Shown here in pieces: positions 1-6,372 of a stretch of DNA of 8,674 bases. Below the pieces are notes generated by a model, which saw nothing but the letters and a program-made list of their open reading frames with translations, was not told the DNA's origin and ran no database searches. Source of the stretch: Paracoccaceae bacterium. Lineage in GTDB: Bacteria > Pseudomonadota > Alphaproteobacteria > Rhodobacterales > Rhodobacteraceae. The position numbers were made by a program, and so were the translations under genes. Positions within the stretch are counted from its first letter, which is position 1, and every line of letters starts with the position of its first letter. The DNA is taken from assembly GCA_003511785.1 (NCBI GenBank), contig DOIS01000117.1, forward strand, positions 1 through 8,674, in the 5' to 3' direction.

Positions 1-48
1 GAGCGCGTTGGGCAGGTCGAGGGCGACGATCAGGCGGTCATCGGACAT
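1..48 (-). CDS. pyrF: Orotidine 5'-phosphate decarboxylase, N-terminal 16 codons (partial)
   Basis: Read on the minus strand from the ATG at 48, the first 16 codons give MSDDRLIVALDLPNAL and then leave the window. The stretch LIVALDLP matches the first beta strand of the orotidine monophosphate decarboxylase barrel; its Asp (in ALD) is the conserved residue that opens PyrF proteins. The family removes CO2 from OMP to form UMP, the last step of de novo pyrimidine synthesis, in the cytoplasm. A purine-rich GAAAGG lies about 9 bases before the ATG (58-63) and can serve as the ribosome binding site. The gene is divergent from clpB. Only 16 residues are visible, so the name rests on this short but characteristic N-terminus. 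Confidence 0.75.
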   Translation of the reverse strand, partial: MSDDRLIVALDLPNAL

Positions 49-264
49 GGGAACTGGCCTTTCAGGTAGGGTCGGCGCCTGTCTAGTGGCGCGGGATGGA
101 CGGCGCAAGCGACGCCCGGACGCGTTGCGCATGGCCGCTCACGTTTTCTTGAGGTGAAGCCTTGAACCGCTCCCGCGCCCCTCCCAAATGTTTCACGAGG
201 CCCACAACCCATGCGTGCCGCTAGGCGGGCGCAGCCTCGATGGGCGCTTGAAAAGGAGAGAGAC
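49..264. promoter_or_regulatory. Divergent pyrF-clpB intergenic region
   Basis: About 216 bases separate the pyrF and clpB start codons. The stretch holds the promoters of both genes and the clpB leader. An AAGGAGAG ribosome binding site at 253-260 sits 4 bases before the clpB ATG and fixes that start. An in-frame ATG at 211 would add 18 residues, but it has no ribosome binding site and the extra residues do not resemble ClpB. I see no further gene here. Confidence 0.6.
161..190 (+). promoter_or_regulatory. Candidate sigma-32 (RpoH) heat-shock promoter for clpB
   Basis: CTTGAA at 161-166 is followed after 16 bases by CCCAAATG at 183-190. This resembles the RpoH pattern known from E. coli (CTTGAAA, 13-17 bases, CCCCATnT): the -35 is nearly perfect, the -10 is partial. 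It points toward clpB with the start codon about 75 bases downstream. clpB is a classic RpoH target, which supports the reading. A second CTTGAG at 149-154 is an alternative -35. This is a pattern match by eye only. Confidence 0.45.
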
Positions 265-2883
265 ATGGATTTGTCGAAATTCACCGAGCGCGCGCGCGGT
301 TTCGTGCAGGCGGCGCAGACGATTGCCATCCGGGAAGAGCATCAGCGGCTGGCCCCGGAACACCTGCTCAAGGCATTGATGGATGACGATCAGGGGCTGG
401 CCAGCAACCTGATCCAACGCGCCGGCGGAGCGCCCGCCCGCGTTGTCGAGGCGCTGGATGTGGCGCTGTCCAAGATTCCGCAGGTCAGCGGCGATGCGGG
501 GCAGGTCTATCTGGACACCCAGACGGTCAAGGTTCTGGACGAGGCCGAGAAGATCGCCAAGAAGGCCGGCGACAGCTTCGTGCCGGTCGAACGGGTGCTC
601 ATGGCGCTCGCCATGGTGAAGTCCAAGGCGAAGGAGGCGCTGGACGCCGGCGCCGTGACCGCCCAGAATCTCAACAGTGCGATCAATGACATTCGCAAGG
701 GGCGCACCGCTGACACTGCCAGCGCGGAAGAGGGCTATGACGCGCTCAAGAAATACGCGCAGGACCTGACCGAACGCGCTCGCGAGGGCAAGATCGACCC
801 GATCATCGGGCGCGACGACGAGATTCGTCGTGCCATGCAGGTGCTGTCACGCCGGACCAAGAACAACCCGGTGCTGATCGGTGATCCCGGTGTCGGCAAG
901 ACCGCCATCGTCGAGGGCATGGCGCTGCGCATCGTCAACGGTGACGTGCCGGAATCCCTGCGCGACAAGAAGCTCTTGGCGCTGGACATGGGCGCGCTGA
1001 TTGCCGGCGCGAAATATCGCGGCGAGTTCGAGGAACGGCTCAAGGCCGTGCTGAACGAAGTGACCGATGCGGCGGGCGAGATCATCCTGTTCATCGACGA
1101 GATGCACACGCTTGTCGGCGCAGGCAAGACCGATGGCGCGATGGATGCCGCCAACCTGATCAAGCCGGCGCTGGCGCGGGGCGAGTTGCATTGCATCGGT
1201 GCGACCACGCTCGACGAATACCGCAAGTATGTCGAGAAGGACGCGGCGCTCGCCCGCCGGTTCCAGCCGGTGATGATCCAGGAGCCGACGGTCGAGGACA
1301 CGATCTCGATCCTGCGCGGCATCAAGGAGAAGTACGAGTTGCACCACGGGGTGCGCATTTCGGACTCGGCGCTGGTCTCGGCGGCGACGCTCTCGAACCG
1401 CTACATCACCGACCGTTTCCTGCCCGACAAGGCGATCGACCTCGTGGACGAGGCCGCGTCGCGTCTGCGCATGGAAGTGGACAGCAAGCCCGAGGAACTG
1501 GACGCGCTCGACCGTCAGATCCTGCAATTGCAGATCGAGGAAGAGGCGCTCAAGCGCGAGGACGACGCCGCCTCCCGTGACCGGCTTGCGACGTTGCAGA
1601 AGGACTTGGCCGATCTTCAGGAGAAGTCCGCCGAGATGACCGCCAAGTGGCAGTCGGAGCGGGACAAGCTGGCCTCGGCCCGCGACCTCAAGGAGCAACT
1701 CGACCGCGCCCGGGCCGATCTGGAGATCGCCAAGCGCGAAGGCAACCTGGCTCGTGCCGGCGAGCTGTCCTATGGCGTGATCCCGCAGCTTGAAAAGCAA
1801 CTCTCCGACGCCGAGGCGCAGGAACAGGACGGCGTGATGGTCGAGGAGGCCGTGCGTCCCGAGCAGATCGCCGCCGTGGTCGAGCGTTGGACCGGCATCC
1901 CCACCTCGAAGATGCTGGAGGGCGAGCGCGAGAAGCTCCTGCGGATGGAGGACGAGCTGCACAAGCGCGTCATCGGCCAGGATGCGGCAGTGCGGGCCGT
2001 GGCCAATGCCGTGCGCCGGGCGCGCGCGGGGCTCAACGACGAGAACCGGCCGCTGGGCTCGTTCCTGTTCCTCGGGCCGACCGGCGTGGGCAAGACCGAG
2101 CTGACCAAGGCCGTGGCCGAGTATCTCTTCGACGACGACCAGGCGATGGTGCGCATCGACATGTCCGAATTCATGGAGAAGCACGCGGTCGCCCGGCTGA
2201 TCGGCGCCCCTCCGGGCTATGTCGGCTATGACGAGGGCGGCGTGCTGACCGAGGCGGTGCGGCGCAGGCCCTACCAGGTCGTGCTGTTCGACGAGGTCGA
2301 GAAGGCCCACCCGGACGTGTTCAACGTGCTGTTGCAGGTGCTCGACGACGGCGTTCTGACCGACGGCCAGGGCCGCACGGTCGATTTCAAGCAGACGCTG
2401 ATCGTGTTGACTTCGAACCTCGGCAGCCAGGCGCTGAGTCAGTTGCCCGAAGGGGCCGACTCGGGCCAGGCCAAGCGCGACGTGATGGACGCGGTGCGGG
2501 CGCATTTCCGCCCCGAGTTCCTCAACCGGCTGGACGAGATCATCATCTTCGATCGGCTCGGCCGCGAGGACATGGACGGGATCGTCGACATCCAGATGGC
2601 AAGGCTGCGCAAGCGCCTGGCTGGTCGAAAGATCGCGCTGGAACTGGACGAGGCCGCGCACAAATGGCTGGCGGACGAGGGCTATGACCCGGTGTTCGGC
2701 GCCCGTCCGCTCAAGCGGGTGATCCAGCGCGCGCTTCAGGACCCCTTGGCCGAGGCGCTGCTGGCTGGCGACATCAAGGACGGTGACACCGTGCTGGTCA
2801 CGGCGGGCGCCGACGGCCTCATCATCGGTGACTGCGTGGGCAATACCAACAGGCCCAAGCCCGACGATGCCGTAGTGCACTGA
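265..2883 (+). CDS. clpB: ATP-dependent chaperone ClpB (Hsp100 disaggregase)
   Basis: The gene encodes a complete 872-residue ClpB, the usual length. ClpB is a cytoplasmic hexameric AAA+ machine that, with DnaK/DnaJ/GrpE, threads polypeptides out of heat-induced aggregates. Visible parts, in order: Clp_N domain (about 1-145); first ATPase domain with Walker A GDPGVGKT (206-213, K212), pore-loop Y251 in AKYRGEFE, Walker B LFIDE ending at E279, and arginine fingers R331/R332; the coiled-coil middle domain (about 393-525) that marks ClpB and separates it from ClpA and ClpC; second ATPase domain with Walker A GPTGVGKT (604-611, K610), pore-loop Y652 in GYVGYDEGG, Walker B VLFDE ending at E677, and arginine finger R755; then the C-terminal small domain. 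All catalytic residues are present and the frame is unbroken. The start at 265 is set by AAGGAGAG 4 bases upstream. A candidate heat-shock promoter lies upstream and a strong terminator follows 11 bases after the stop. Confidence 0.98.
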   Translation: MDLSKFTERARGFVQAAQTIAIREEHQRLAPEHLLKALMDDDQGLASNLIQRAGGAPARVVEALDVALSKIPQVSGDAGQVYLDTQTVKVLDEAEKIAKKAGDSFVPVERVLMALAMVKSKAKEALDAGAVTAQNLNSAINDIRKGRTADTASAEEGYDALKKYAQDLTERAREGKIDPIIGRDDEIRRAMQVLSRRTKNNPVLIGDPGVGKTAIVEGMALRIVNGDVPESLRDKKLLALDMGALIAGAKYRGEFEERLKAVLNEVTDAAGEIILFIDEMHTLVGAGKTDGAMDAANLIKPALARGELHCIGATTLDEYRKYVEKDAALARRFQPVMIQEPTVEDTISILRGIKEKYELHHGVRISDSALVSAATLSNRYITDRFLPDKAIDLVDEAASRLRMEVDSKPEELDALDRQILQLQIEEEALKREDDAASRDRLATLQKDLADLQEKSAEMTAKWQSERDKLASARDLKEQLDRARADLEIAKREGNLARAGELSYGVIPQLEKQLSDAEAQEQDGVMVEEAVRPEQIAAVVERWTGIPTSKMLEGEREKLLRMEDELHKRVIGQDAAVRAVANAVRRARAGLNDENRPLGSFLFLGPTGVGKTELTKAVAEYLFDDDQAMVRIDMSEFMEKHAVARLIGAPPGYVGYDEGGVLTEAVRRRPYQVVLFDEVEKAHPDVFNVLLQVLDDGVLTDGQGRTVDFKQTLIVLTSNLGSQALSQLPEGADSGQAKRDVMDAVRAHFRPEFLNRLDEIIIFDRLGREDMDGIVDIQMARLRKRLAGRKIALELDEAAHKWLADEGYDPVFGARPLKRVIQRALQDPLAEALLAGDIKDGDTVLVTAGADGLIIGDCVGNTNRPKPDDAVVH

Positions 2884-2894
2884 TCGCGAAGACT

Positions 2895-2924
2895 GGAAAA
2901 GGCGGGGTATTCCCCGCCTTTTCC
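2895..2924. terminator. Bidirectional rho-independent terminator between clpB and the RTX gene
   Basis: GGAAAAGGCGGGG (2895-2907), loop TATT, and CCCCGCCTTTTCC (2912-2924) form a perfect 13-bp stem. The stem is A-rich on its left foot and T-rich on its right, so it can end transcription from either side. It lies 11 bases past the clpB stop and 26 bases past the stop of the convergent minus-strand RTX gene, as expected for a shared terminator. Confidence 0.92.
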
Positions 2925-2950
2925 CTTTCTGCTGCCGCTATCCCGGTCGG

Positions 2951-3878
2951 TCAGAAAATGAAGTCCGACGCATCGAGGGCCGTGACATCGGTGTTGGCCA
3001 GTTCGATCCGGTCGCCGCCTTCCAGCCTGATGATCGCCGTGTTGCCCGGCTGGCTCAGGTTCAGCGTGTCGAACCCCGTGAACCCCGCATCGGCCAGTCC
3101 CGACAGATCCAGGCGGTCGGTGCCGTTCTCGAAATCGGTGATGCGCCCGATCTTGGTGGATGCGTCGAACACGAAAACACCCGCACCGGCGCCCCCGGTC
3201 AGTTGGTTCTTGCCGCTGCCACCGTCGAGGGTGTCGTCGCCGACGTCCCCCCCAGAGCTTGTCGTTGCCGCTGCTGCCGCGCAGCACGTCGTTGCCGTCG
3301 CCGCCCATCAGCTTGTCGTTGTTGCTGCCGCCGTCGAGCGTATCCTCGCCCTCGCGGCCGTAAAGGTTGTCGTTCCCCTTATCGCCATGGATCAGATCGT
3401 TGCCTCCGTTTCCGGTCAGCACATCCTTGCCGTCACCGCCATGGATCTCGTCGTCGCCGTCATGGGCGTTGATCTTGTCGTTGCCCGCGCTGCCCGTGAT
3501 GAGGTCGGCCATGTCCGTGCCGCCGAACTGACCGCTCCCGGTGATCTCGTTCAGCTCCGGGGCCGCTGGTTCCAGCGGGGCGGTGGCGAAGATGAAATGC
3601 GCCTCGGTCAGGTAATCGGCGGTTACCGCTTCGATCAACACGCTGTTCCCTGGGCTGAAGGTAATCAGGGCCCCCTCGGCGGTGTCCGAGATGCCGAGCT
3701 GGTCGAAATCCATGATGCCCAGGGCCCGGACGTCCAGTCGGCTGCTGCCACTCGTGAACCAGGTGATCACATCCTGGCCGCTATCGGCTTCGAACACGTA
3801 GATGTCGTTGTTGTAGTGGCCGATCATCCAGTCATCGCCCGTGCCGCCATTGATGGTGTGCTCGCCAAAACGGCTCAT
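2951..3878 (-). pseudogene. RTX calcium-binding protein, C-terminal part, frameshifted at a 7-C run
   Basis: From the ATG at 3878 the frame reads the last repeats of an RTX array, then a cap segment (about residues 27-98, with SGQDVITWF and LDVRALG), a Pro/Glu/Ala linker (PLEPAAPE), and a second array of GGxGxDxLx nonapeptides that bind calcium (about 112-209). At the C run 3247-3253 the frame is lost. Removing one base restores LWGDVGDDTLDGG and then an array end, VFVFDAS, ITDFENGTDRLDLSG and a terminal DASDFIF before the TGA at 2951. This C-terminal cap is the same module that ends the intact RTX gene at 4729-6168. Restored length is about 308 residues. The start overlaps the previous stop as ATGA and has no ribosome binding site beyond the G-rich repeat codons. 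I infer that this and 3875-4516 are one gene split in two. A truncated version would lack the C-terminal segment that usually carries the type I secretion signal. Confidence 0.8.
3180..3545 (-). repeat. RTX nonapeptide repeat array (second array of the broken gene)
   Basis: About thirteen 27-bp units encode variants of GGxGxDxLx, for example GSAGNDKIN, GGDGKDVLT, GDKGNDNLY and GGDGNDVLR. These units fold into a parallel beta roll that binds calcium between turns. The 7-C run that breaks the frame lies inside this array at 3247-3253. Confidence 0.85.
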
Positions 3879-4516
3879 GTGATGCTGTCGTTCCCCGCAC
3901 CTCCCAACAGAAGGTCGCTGTCACCGGCGCCGTGGAGAACGTCGTCGCCGAGGCCGCCATGGATCACGACGTTGCCCGACCCAGTGGCAGTCAGGCGGTC
4001 ATCGCCATCCCCGCCCAGAAGAACTTCGGTTGAACTGCTGCCGTTGAGCGTGTCGTTGCCCGCCCCGCCATCGATCACCGACTCATCGGTCGCCAGGGCG
4101 CGGAAGAGGTCATGGCCCTCGCCGAGGGTCAGGTCGTTACCCTCTATCACCGAGATGTCGGCCAAGGTCGTGCCATCGCCGCCGACCTGGGTCAGGGTGA
4201 TGGTGAAGTCGATGCTCCAGCCCGCGCTGAAGGCCACATGCATCTCGCCGTCAATGATTGTCGCCGCTGTGAGCGACATCGAGTTCGAATAAGGCGTGCC
4301 GTCGCTGTCGAGGGTCGCGCTGTGGTTCGCATTGGCGATGACCAGGGTATAGGTGGCGTCCGGGTCGAGCCCGGTAACCGACACCGTGTAGATGGTGCCG
4401 GCATTCGCGCCCAGCCAGTTCACGGTATCGGAGTCCCCGTCCGTCAACGCGGTGCGGACGGTATCGCCAAGGTGAATCGTGGGATCCGTATCCTCTGTCA
4501 GATTCTCGATAATCAT
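3875..4516 (-). CDS. RTX calcium-binding protein, N-terminal part (213 residues, probably split from 2951-3878)
   Basis: The start at 4516 is set by AAAGGA ending 9 bases upstream. Residues 1 to about 125 form a Thr/Asp/Ala-rich all-beta domain (DTVNWLGANAGTIYTVSVTG, then DATYTLVIANANHSATLD) that may be a pre-peptidase C-terminal-like sandwich; I am not sure of this. Residues about 127-213 are RTX repeats (GGAGNDTLN, GGDGDDRLT, GGLGDDVLH, GGAGNDSIT). There is no N-terminal Sec signal, as expected for proteins exported whole by type I secretion, which uses a C-terminal signal. The frame stops at 3875 in the middle of the array, overlapping the next start as ATGA. Nonapeptide spacing continues in the other frame (SRFGEHTIN, GGTGDDWMI). 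The intact neighbour runs from array to cap without a break, so I read this as one gene interrupted by a one-base shift. A true two-protein arrangement cannot be excluded. Confidence 0.75.
   Translation of the reverse strand: MIIENLTEDTDPTIHLGDTVRTALTDGDSDTVNWLGANAGTIYTVSVTGLDPDATYTLVIANANHSATLDSDGTPYSNSMSLTAATIIDGEMHVAFSAGWSIDFTITLTQVGGDGTTLADISVIEGNDLTLGEGHDLFRALATDESVIDGGAGNDTLNGSSSTEVLLGGDGDDRLTATGSGNVVIHGGLGDDVLHGAGDSDLLLGGAGNDSIT
3878..4072 (-). repeat. RTX repeat array (first array of the broken gene)
   Basis: Roughly seven imperfect nonapeptide units, more degenerate than the second array (for example ATGSGNVVI and GAGDSDLLL between good GGxGxDxLx units). Two more units, GGTGDDWMI and GHYNNDIYV, lie beyond the ATGA junction in the next frame. 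Confidence 0.7.
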
Positions 4517-4528
4517 AGTCACACGTCC

Positions 4529-4556
4529 TTTTGGTCGCCTGTGAGCGAGACCAAAA
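4529..4556 (-). promoter_or_regulatory. 5' leader hairpin next to the RTX gene ribosome binding site
   Basis: TTTTGGTC (4529-4536) and GACCAAAA (4549-4556) form a perfect 8-bp inverted repeat with a 12-base loop; two more G-C pairs can form inside the loop. In the minus-strand transcript the 3' arm ends in CCAAAA and is directly followed by GGA, so the AAAAGGA ribosome binding site is partly paired. The start codon at 4516 is 12 bases further on. It could modulate translation, or could be chance. Confidence 0.4.
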
Positions 4557-4584
4557 ACGACGGGAAAACTGATTAACCCCACTC

Positions 4585-4612
4585 ACCCTGGTCCTGTTCG
4601 CACAGGCTGGGT
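4585..4612 (-). other. Compound hairpin with a GNRA-type loop
   Basis: On the minus strand CCTGT-GCGA-ACAGG (4606-4593) forms a 5-bp stem closed by GCGA, a GNRA tetraloop. Flanking ACCC and GGGT add a 4-bp outer stem. It lies about 120 bases past the stop of the upstream RTX gene and about 70 bases before the start of the downstream one. No T run follows, so it is not a standard terminator. It could be a processing site, an mRNA-stabilising stem or chance. Confidence 0.3.
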
Positions 4613-4728
4613 AGCCCAACAACTTGGTGAAAGTGGGGTGCGCTTCGGGCGGAGGCGTGGTTAATGAAAGGCGCATGAAAGTTGCGCGCGGGACATCGTC
4701 GCGCGAGGTTCCGCCGACGTTCCGGGCC

Positions 4729-6168
4729 TTAACCCGGCAGAATGCCAGGGTCCGGCGGGGTCATCGGGGCGAAGATGAAGTCCGACCCATCGATATCTGC
4801 AAAGTCCGTGTTTTCCAGCACCACCGCGTCGCGCGCGTTGACGCGCAGCTCGAGATCCGCGCCGATCTGGGTCAAGGTCAGGTCGCCGATGCCGGTGAAG
4901 CCGAAGGCCGAGAAATCCAACAGGTCAATCCCGTCCTCGAAATCGGTGATCGTGTCGGCGCGCATACGATCCTCGAAGACGAAGACATCTGCCCCCGCTC
5001 CGCCGGTCATCTGGTCGTCACCCAAACCGCCGGCCAGCCGGTCATCACCGTCGCCGCCCTCCATCCGGTCCTTGCCGGCACCACCATCGAGCGTGTCATT
5101 GCCGGTCCCACCTAAAAGCCGGTCGTTGCTATGGTCGGCCTTGAGCAGATCGTCCCCCGCGTCGCCGTGCAACCGGTCGTTCGCGTTGCCACCGCGCAAG
5201 TGATCCGCGCCGTCCCCGCCAAGAAGGTGATCGTTGTCGGCCCCGCCCAGCAATGTATCGTCGCCGTTGCCGCCGGTGAGCTTGTCCTTGCCCGAGCCGC
5301 CCGCGAGGTGGTCGTCGCCATCCTGACCCGCCAGAACGTCCTGCCCCGAGCCGCCGCGGATCGTGTCGTCTCCGCCATGGCCGTTGATGCTGTCCGCGCC
5401 CATCCCGCCCTCGAACAGATCGCCGTCCGAGCCACCGTTGAGCGTATCGGCCCCGCCCGTGCCGCTGGGGGGCGGAGGCGGAGGGGCCAGGATGAAGTCG
5501 TCGTTCGTCAAGCTGCCCGGCGCCAGCCCTTCGAGATCGACGGTGAACCCGTTGGGCAGATGTAGCCGCAGCGCCGCGCCGCGGTCTTCAAGGGCGATCT
5601 CGCCGATATCCGAGACGCCCAGAACCGAGACGTCGATCACGTCCTGCCCGGGTCGGAAGTCTGTGATGACATCCTGGCCCGAGTTGAACTTGATTATGAA
5701 CCGGTCGGCACCGTCGCCGCCAGTCATGGTGTCGTCGCCGGCGCCCGCGTCGATCACGTCATCGTCTGCGCCCCCGTCGAGGGCGTCGTGCCCGTTTCCG
5801 CCCAGCAAGATGTCCGACCCGAGGCCACCCGAGGCGGTGTCGTTCCCGTTGCCACCGTCGACTCGGTCGGCGTCATCGCCGCCACCGAGAATGTCGTCGT
5901 TGTTGCCGCCATCGAGAGTGTCGTTGCCGATGCCGCTGGTCAGCACGTCGTCGCCGTTCCCACCGGACAGGGAATCGTCGCCGGCCTCGCCATGCACCTC
6001 GTCATCGCCGCAATTGCCGATGATCGTGTCATTGCCCGCGCCGCCGCTGATCCGATCCGCCCCGCCAAGCGCATCCATGAAATCGTCGCCACCCAAAAGC
6101 GATCCGGTGTCGGAGGTCATGTTGCCGGACAGCGTGTCCGCATTTTCGGTGCTGGTGATAATCGGCAT
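4729..6168 (-). CDS. Secreted RTX calcium-binding protein with two array-cap modules (intact)
   Basis: The frame encodes 479 residues, very acidic and Gly/Asp-rich. Order: short N-terminus (1-24); RTX array 1 (about 25-157, units such as GGAGNDTII and GGNGDDVLT); cap 1 (about 158-228, FIIKFNSGQDVITDFRPGQDVIDVSVLG to NDDFIL); linker APPPPPPSGTG (228-238); RTX array 2 (about 239-396); cap 2 (about 397-467, VFVFEDRMRADTITDFEDGIDLLDFS to GSDFIFAP), like the serralysin C-terminal domain; a short Pro-rich tail. RTX proteins leave the cell by type I secretion through an uncleaved C-terminal signal and fold on binding extracellular calcium. No catalytic motif such as HExxH is present, so it is a structural or adhesion-type calcium binder of unknown target. 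A single cysteine (C53) is unusual in this family. The start is ATG 6168 with only a weak GGGA ahead. No ABC transporter or HlyD-like gene is in the window. Confidence 0.88.
   Translation of the reverse strand: MPIITSTENADTLSGNMTSDTGSLLGGDDFMDALGGADRISGGAGNDTIIGNCGDDEVHGEAGDDSLSGGNGDDVLTSGIGNDTLDGGNNDDILGGGDDADRVDGGNGNDTASGGLGSDILLGGNGHDALDGGADDDVIDAGAGDDTMTGGDGADRFIIKFNSGQDVITDFRPGQDVIDVSVLGVSDIGEIALEDRGAALRLHLPNGFTVDLEGLAPGSLTNDDFILAPPPPPPSGTGGADTLNGGSDGDLFEGGMGADSINGHGGDDTIRGGSGQDVLAGQDGDDHLAGGSGKDKLTGGNGDDTLLGGADNDHLLGGDGADHLRGGNANDRLHGDAGDDLLKADHSNDRLLGGTGNDTLDGGAGKDRMEGGDGDDRLAGGLGDDQMTGGAGADVFVFEDRMRADTITDFEDGIDLLDFSAFGFTGIGDLTLTQIGADLELRVNARDAVVLENTDFADIDGSDFIFAPMTPPDPGILPG
4981..5454 (-). 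repeat. RTX nonapeptide repeat array 2 of the intact gene
   Basis: A 27-bp period encodes about 17 GGxGxDxLx units (for example GGSGQDVLA, GQDGDDHLA, GGNGDDTLL, GGTGNDTLD). Some units are degenerate, such as KADHSNDRL. Codon use is almost uniform (GGC, GAC, GAT), which leaves long stop-free frames on the opposite strand. Confidence 0.85.
5698..6096 (-). repeat. RTX nonapeptide repeat array 1 of the intact gene
   Basis: About 14 calcium-binding units, such as GGAGNDTII, GNCGDDEVH, GEAGDDSLS and GGNGNDTAS. The array leads straight into cap 1 with no interruption, which provides the template for judging the broken paralogue. Confidence 0.85.
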
Positions 6169-6245
6169 GGTCTGTTCCCGTCTTCAGAAGCGCACGACAG
6201 TTTCCAAGCCTCATTAACCTTTTTCTTCGGAGTTTTGCCTGCTTG

Positions 6246-6274
6246 CTGCAAATCTGCAAATGGTTTCGCGAAAC
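6246..6274. promoter_or_regulatory. Candidate operator: tandem CTGCAAAT plus 12-bp palindrome
   Basis: CTGCAAAT occurs twice head to tail (6246-6253 and 6254-6261), and one base later GTTTCGCGAAAC (6263-6274) is a perfect 12-bp palindrome. The group lies 80-110 bases before the RTX start, a sensible place for regulator binding. The regulator is unknown. TGC-containing repeats recall sites described for PhaR-type repressors, but this is only a resemblance. Confidence 0.4.
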
Positions 6275-6288
6275 AGGGTCCGAACGTG

Positions 6289-6317
6289 AAAAGGGGCGCG
6301 GCCATTGTCCATGCCCC
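6289..6317 (-). terminator. Weak terminator-like stem after the DUF302 gene
   Basis: On the minus strand GGGGC, a 15-base loop and GCCCC are followed by TTTT (6292-6289). The 5-bp stem and long loop make it weak. It lies 56 bases past the DUF302 stop and before the putative RTX operator, so it could separate the two transcripts. Confidence 0.35.
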
Positions 6318-6372
6318 TGCACCAATCAGAGCGGATCGAAGCCGTTAGGCGCGCACCGCTAGGTGCCCTGCG

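Larger units (their letters stand above)
4517..4728. promoter_or_regulatory. Intergenic leader between the two RTX genes
   Basis: This 212-base stretch holds no convincing gene. For the downstream RTX gene it carries the ribosome binding site (AAAGGA on the minus strand), a hairpin beside it (4529-4556), a second hairpin (4585-4612) and an ATTAACC element at 4572-4578. No U-tracked terminator follows the upstream RTX gene, so read-through between the two genes is possible. No clear -35/-10 pair stands out. Confidence 0.5.
6169..6372. promoter_or_regulatory. Intergenic region upstream of the intact RTX gene
   Basis: About 200 bases lie between the DUF302 stop and the RTX start. From the RTX start outward on the minus strand the region shows an ATTAACC element (6213-6219), a tandem CTGCAAAT repeat (6246-6261), a GTTTCGCGAAAC palindrome (6263-6274) and a terminator-like stem (6289-6317). 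A 5-bp stem GCACC/GGTGC (6353-6366) lies just beyond the DUF302 stop. The region is locally A+T-richer than the genes (about 6210-6292). I find no gene in it. Confidence 0.55.

Noticed and set aside
211..264. Upstream ATG start for clpB at 211
   Set aside because: No ribosome binding site, and the extra 18 residues are unlike ClpB; the ATG at 265 has AAGGAGAG at proper distance.
847..2880. A 677-codon minus-strand frame opposite clpB
   Set aside because: Antisense shadow of a high-G+C gene whose full ClpB sequence is unmistakable; the product is His/Leu/Arg-rich with no domain.
2958..4292. A 444-codon open frame on the plus strand opposite the broken RTX gene
   Set aside because: It is a by-product of RTX codons: GGC/GAC/GAT repeats give stop-free antisense frames rich in Val, Ala and Pro. 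It has no recognisable domain, and the RTX reading has clear motifs and a ribosome binding site.
4722..4737. CCGGG/CCCGG inverted repeat at the stop codon of the intact RTX gene as a terminator
   Set aside because: Only 5 bp, spans the stop codon, and no T run follows on the minus strand.
4981..6096. The regular 27-bp periodicity as a CRISPR array
   Set aside because: Units are contiguous coding repeats that vary at codon level and translate to GGxGxDxLx; there are no constant repeats with unique spacers.
5363..6348. Long plus-strand open frames opposite the intact RTX gene
   Set aside because: Same antisense effect of the repeat codons; low-complexity Ser/Pro or Val/Ala products with no family resemblance.
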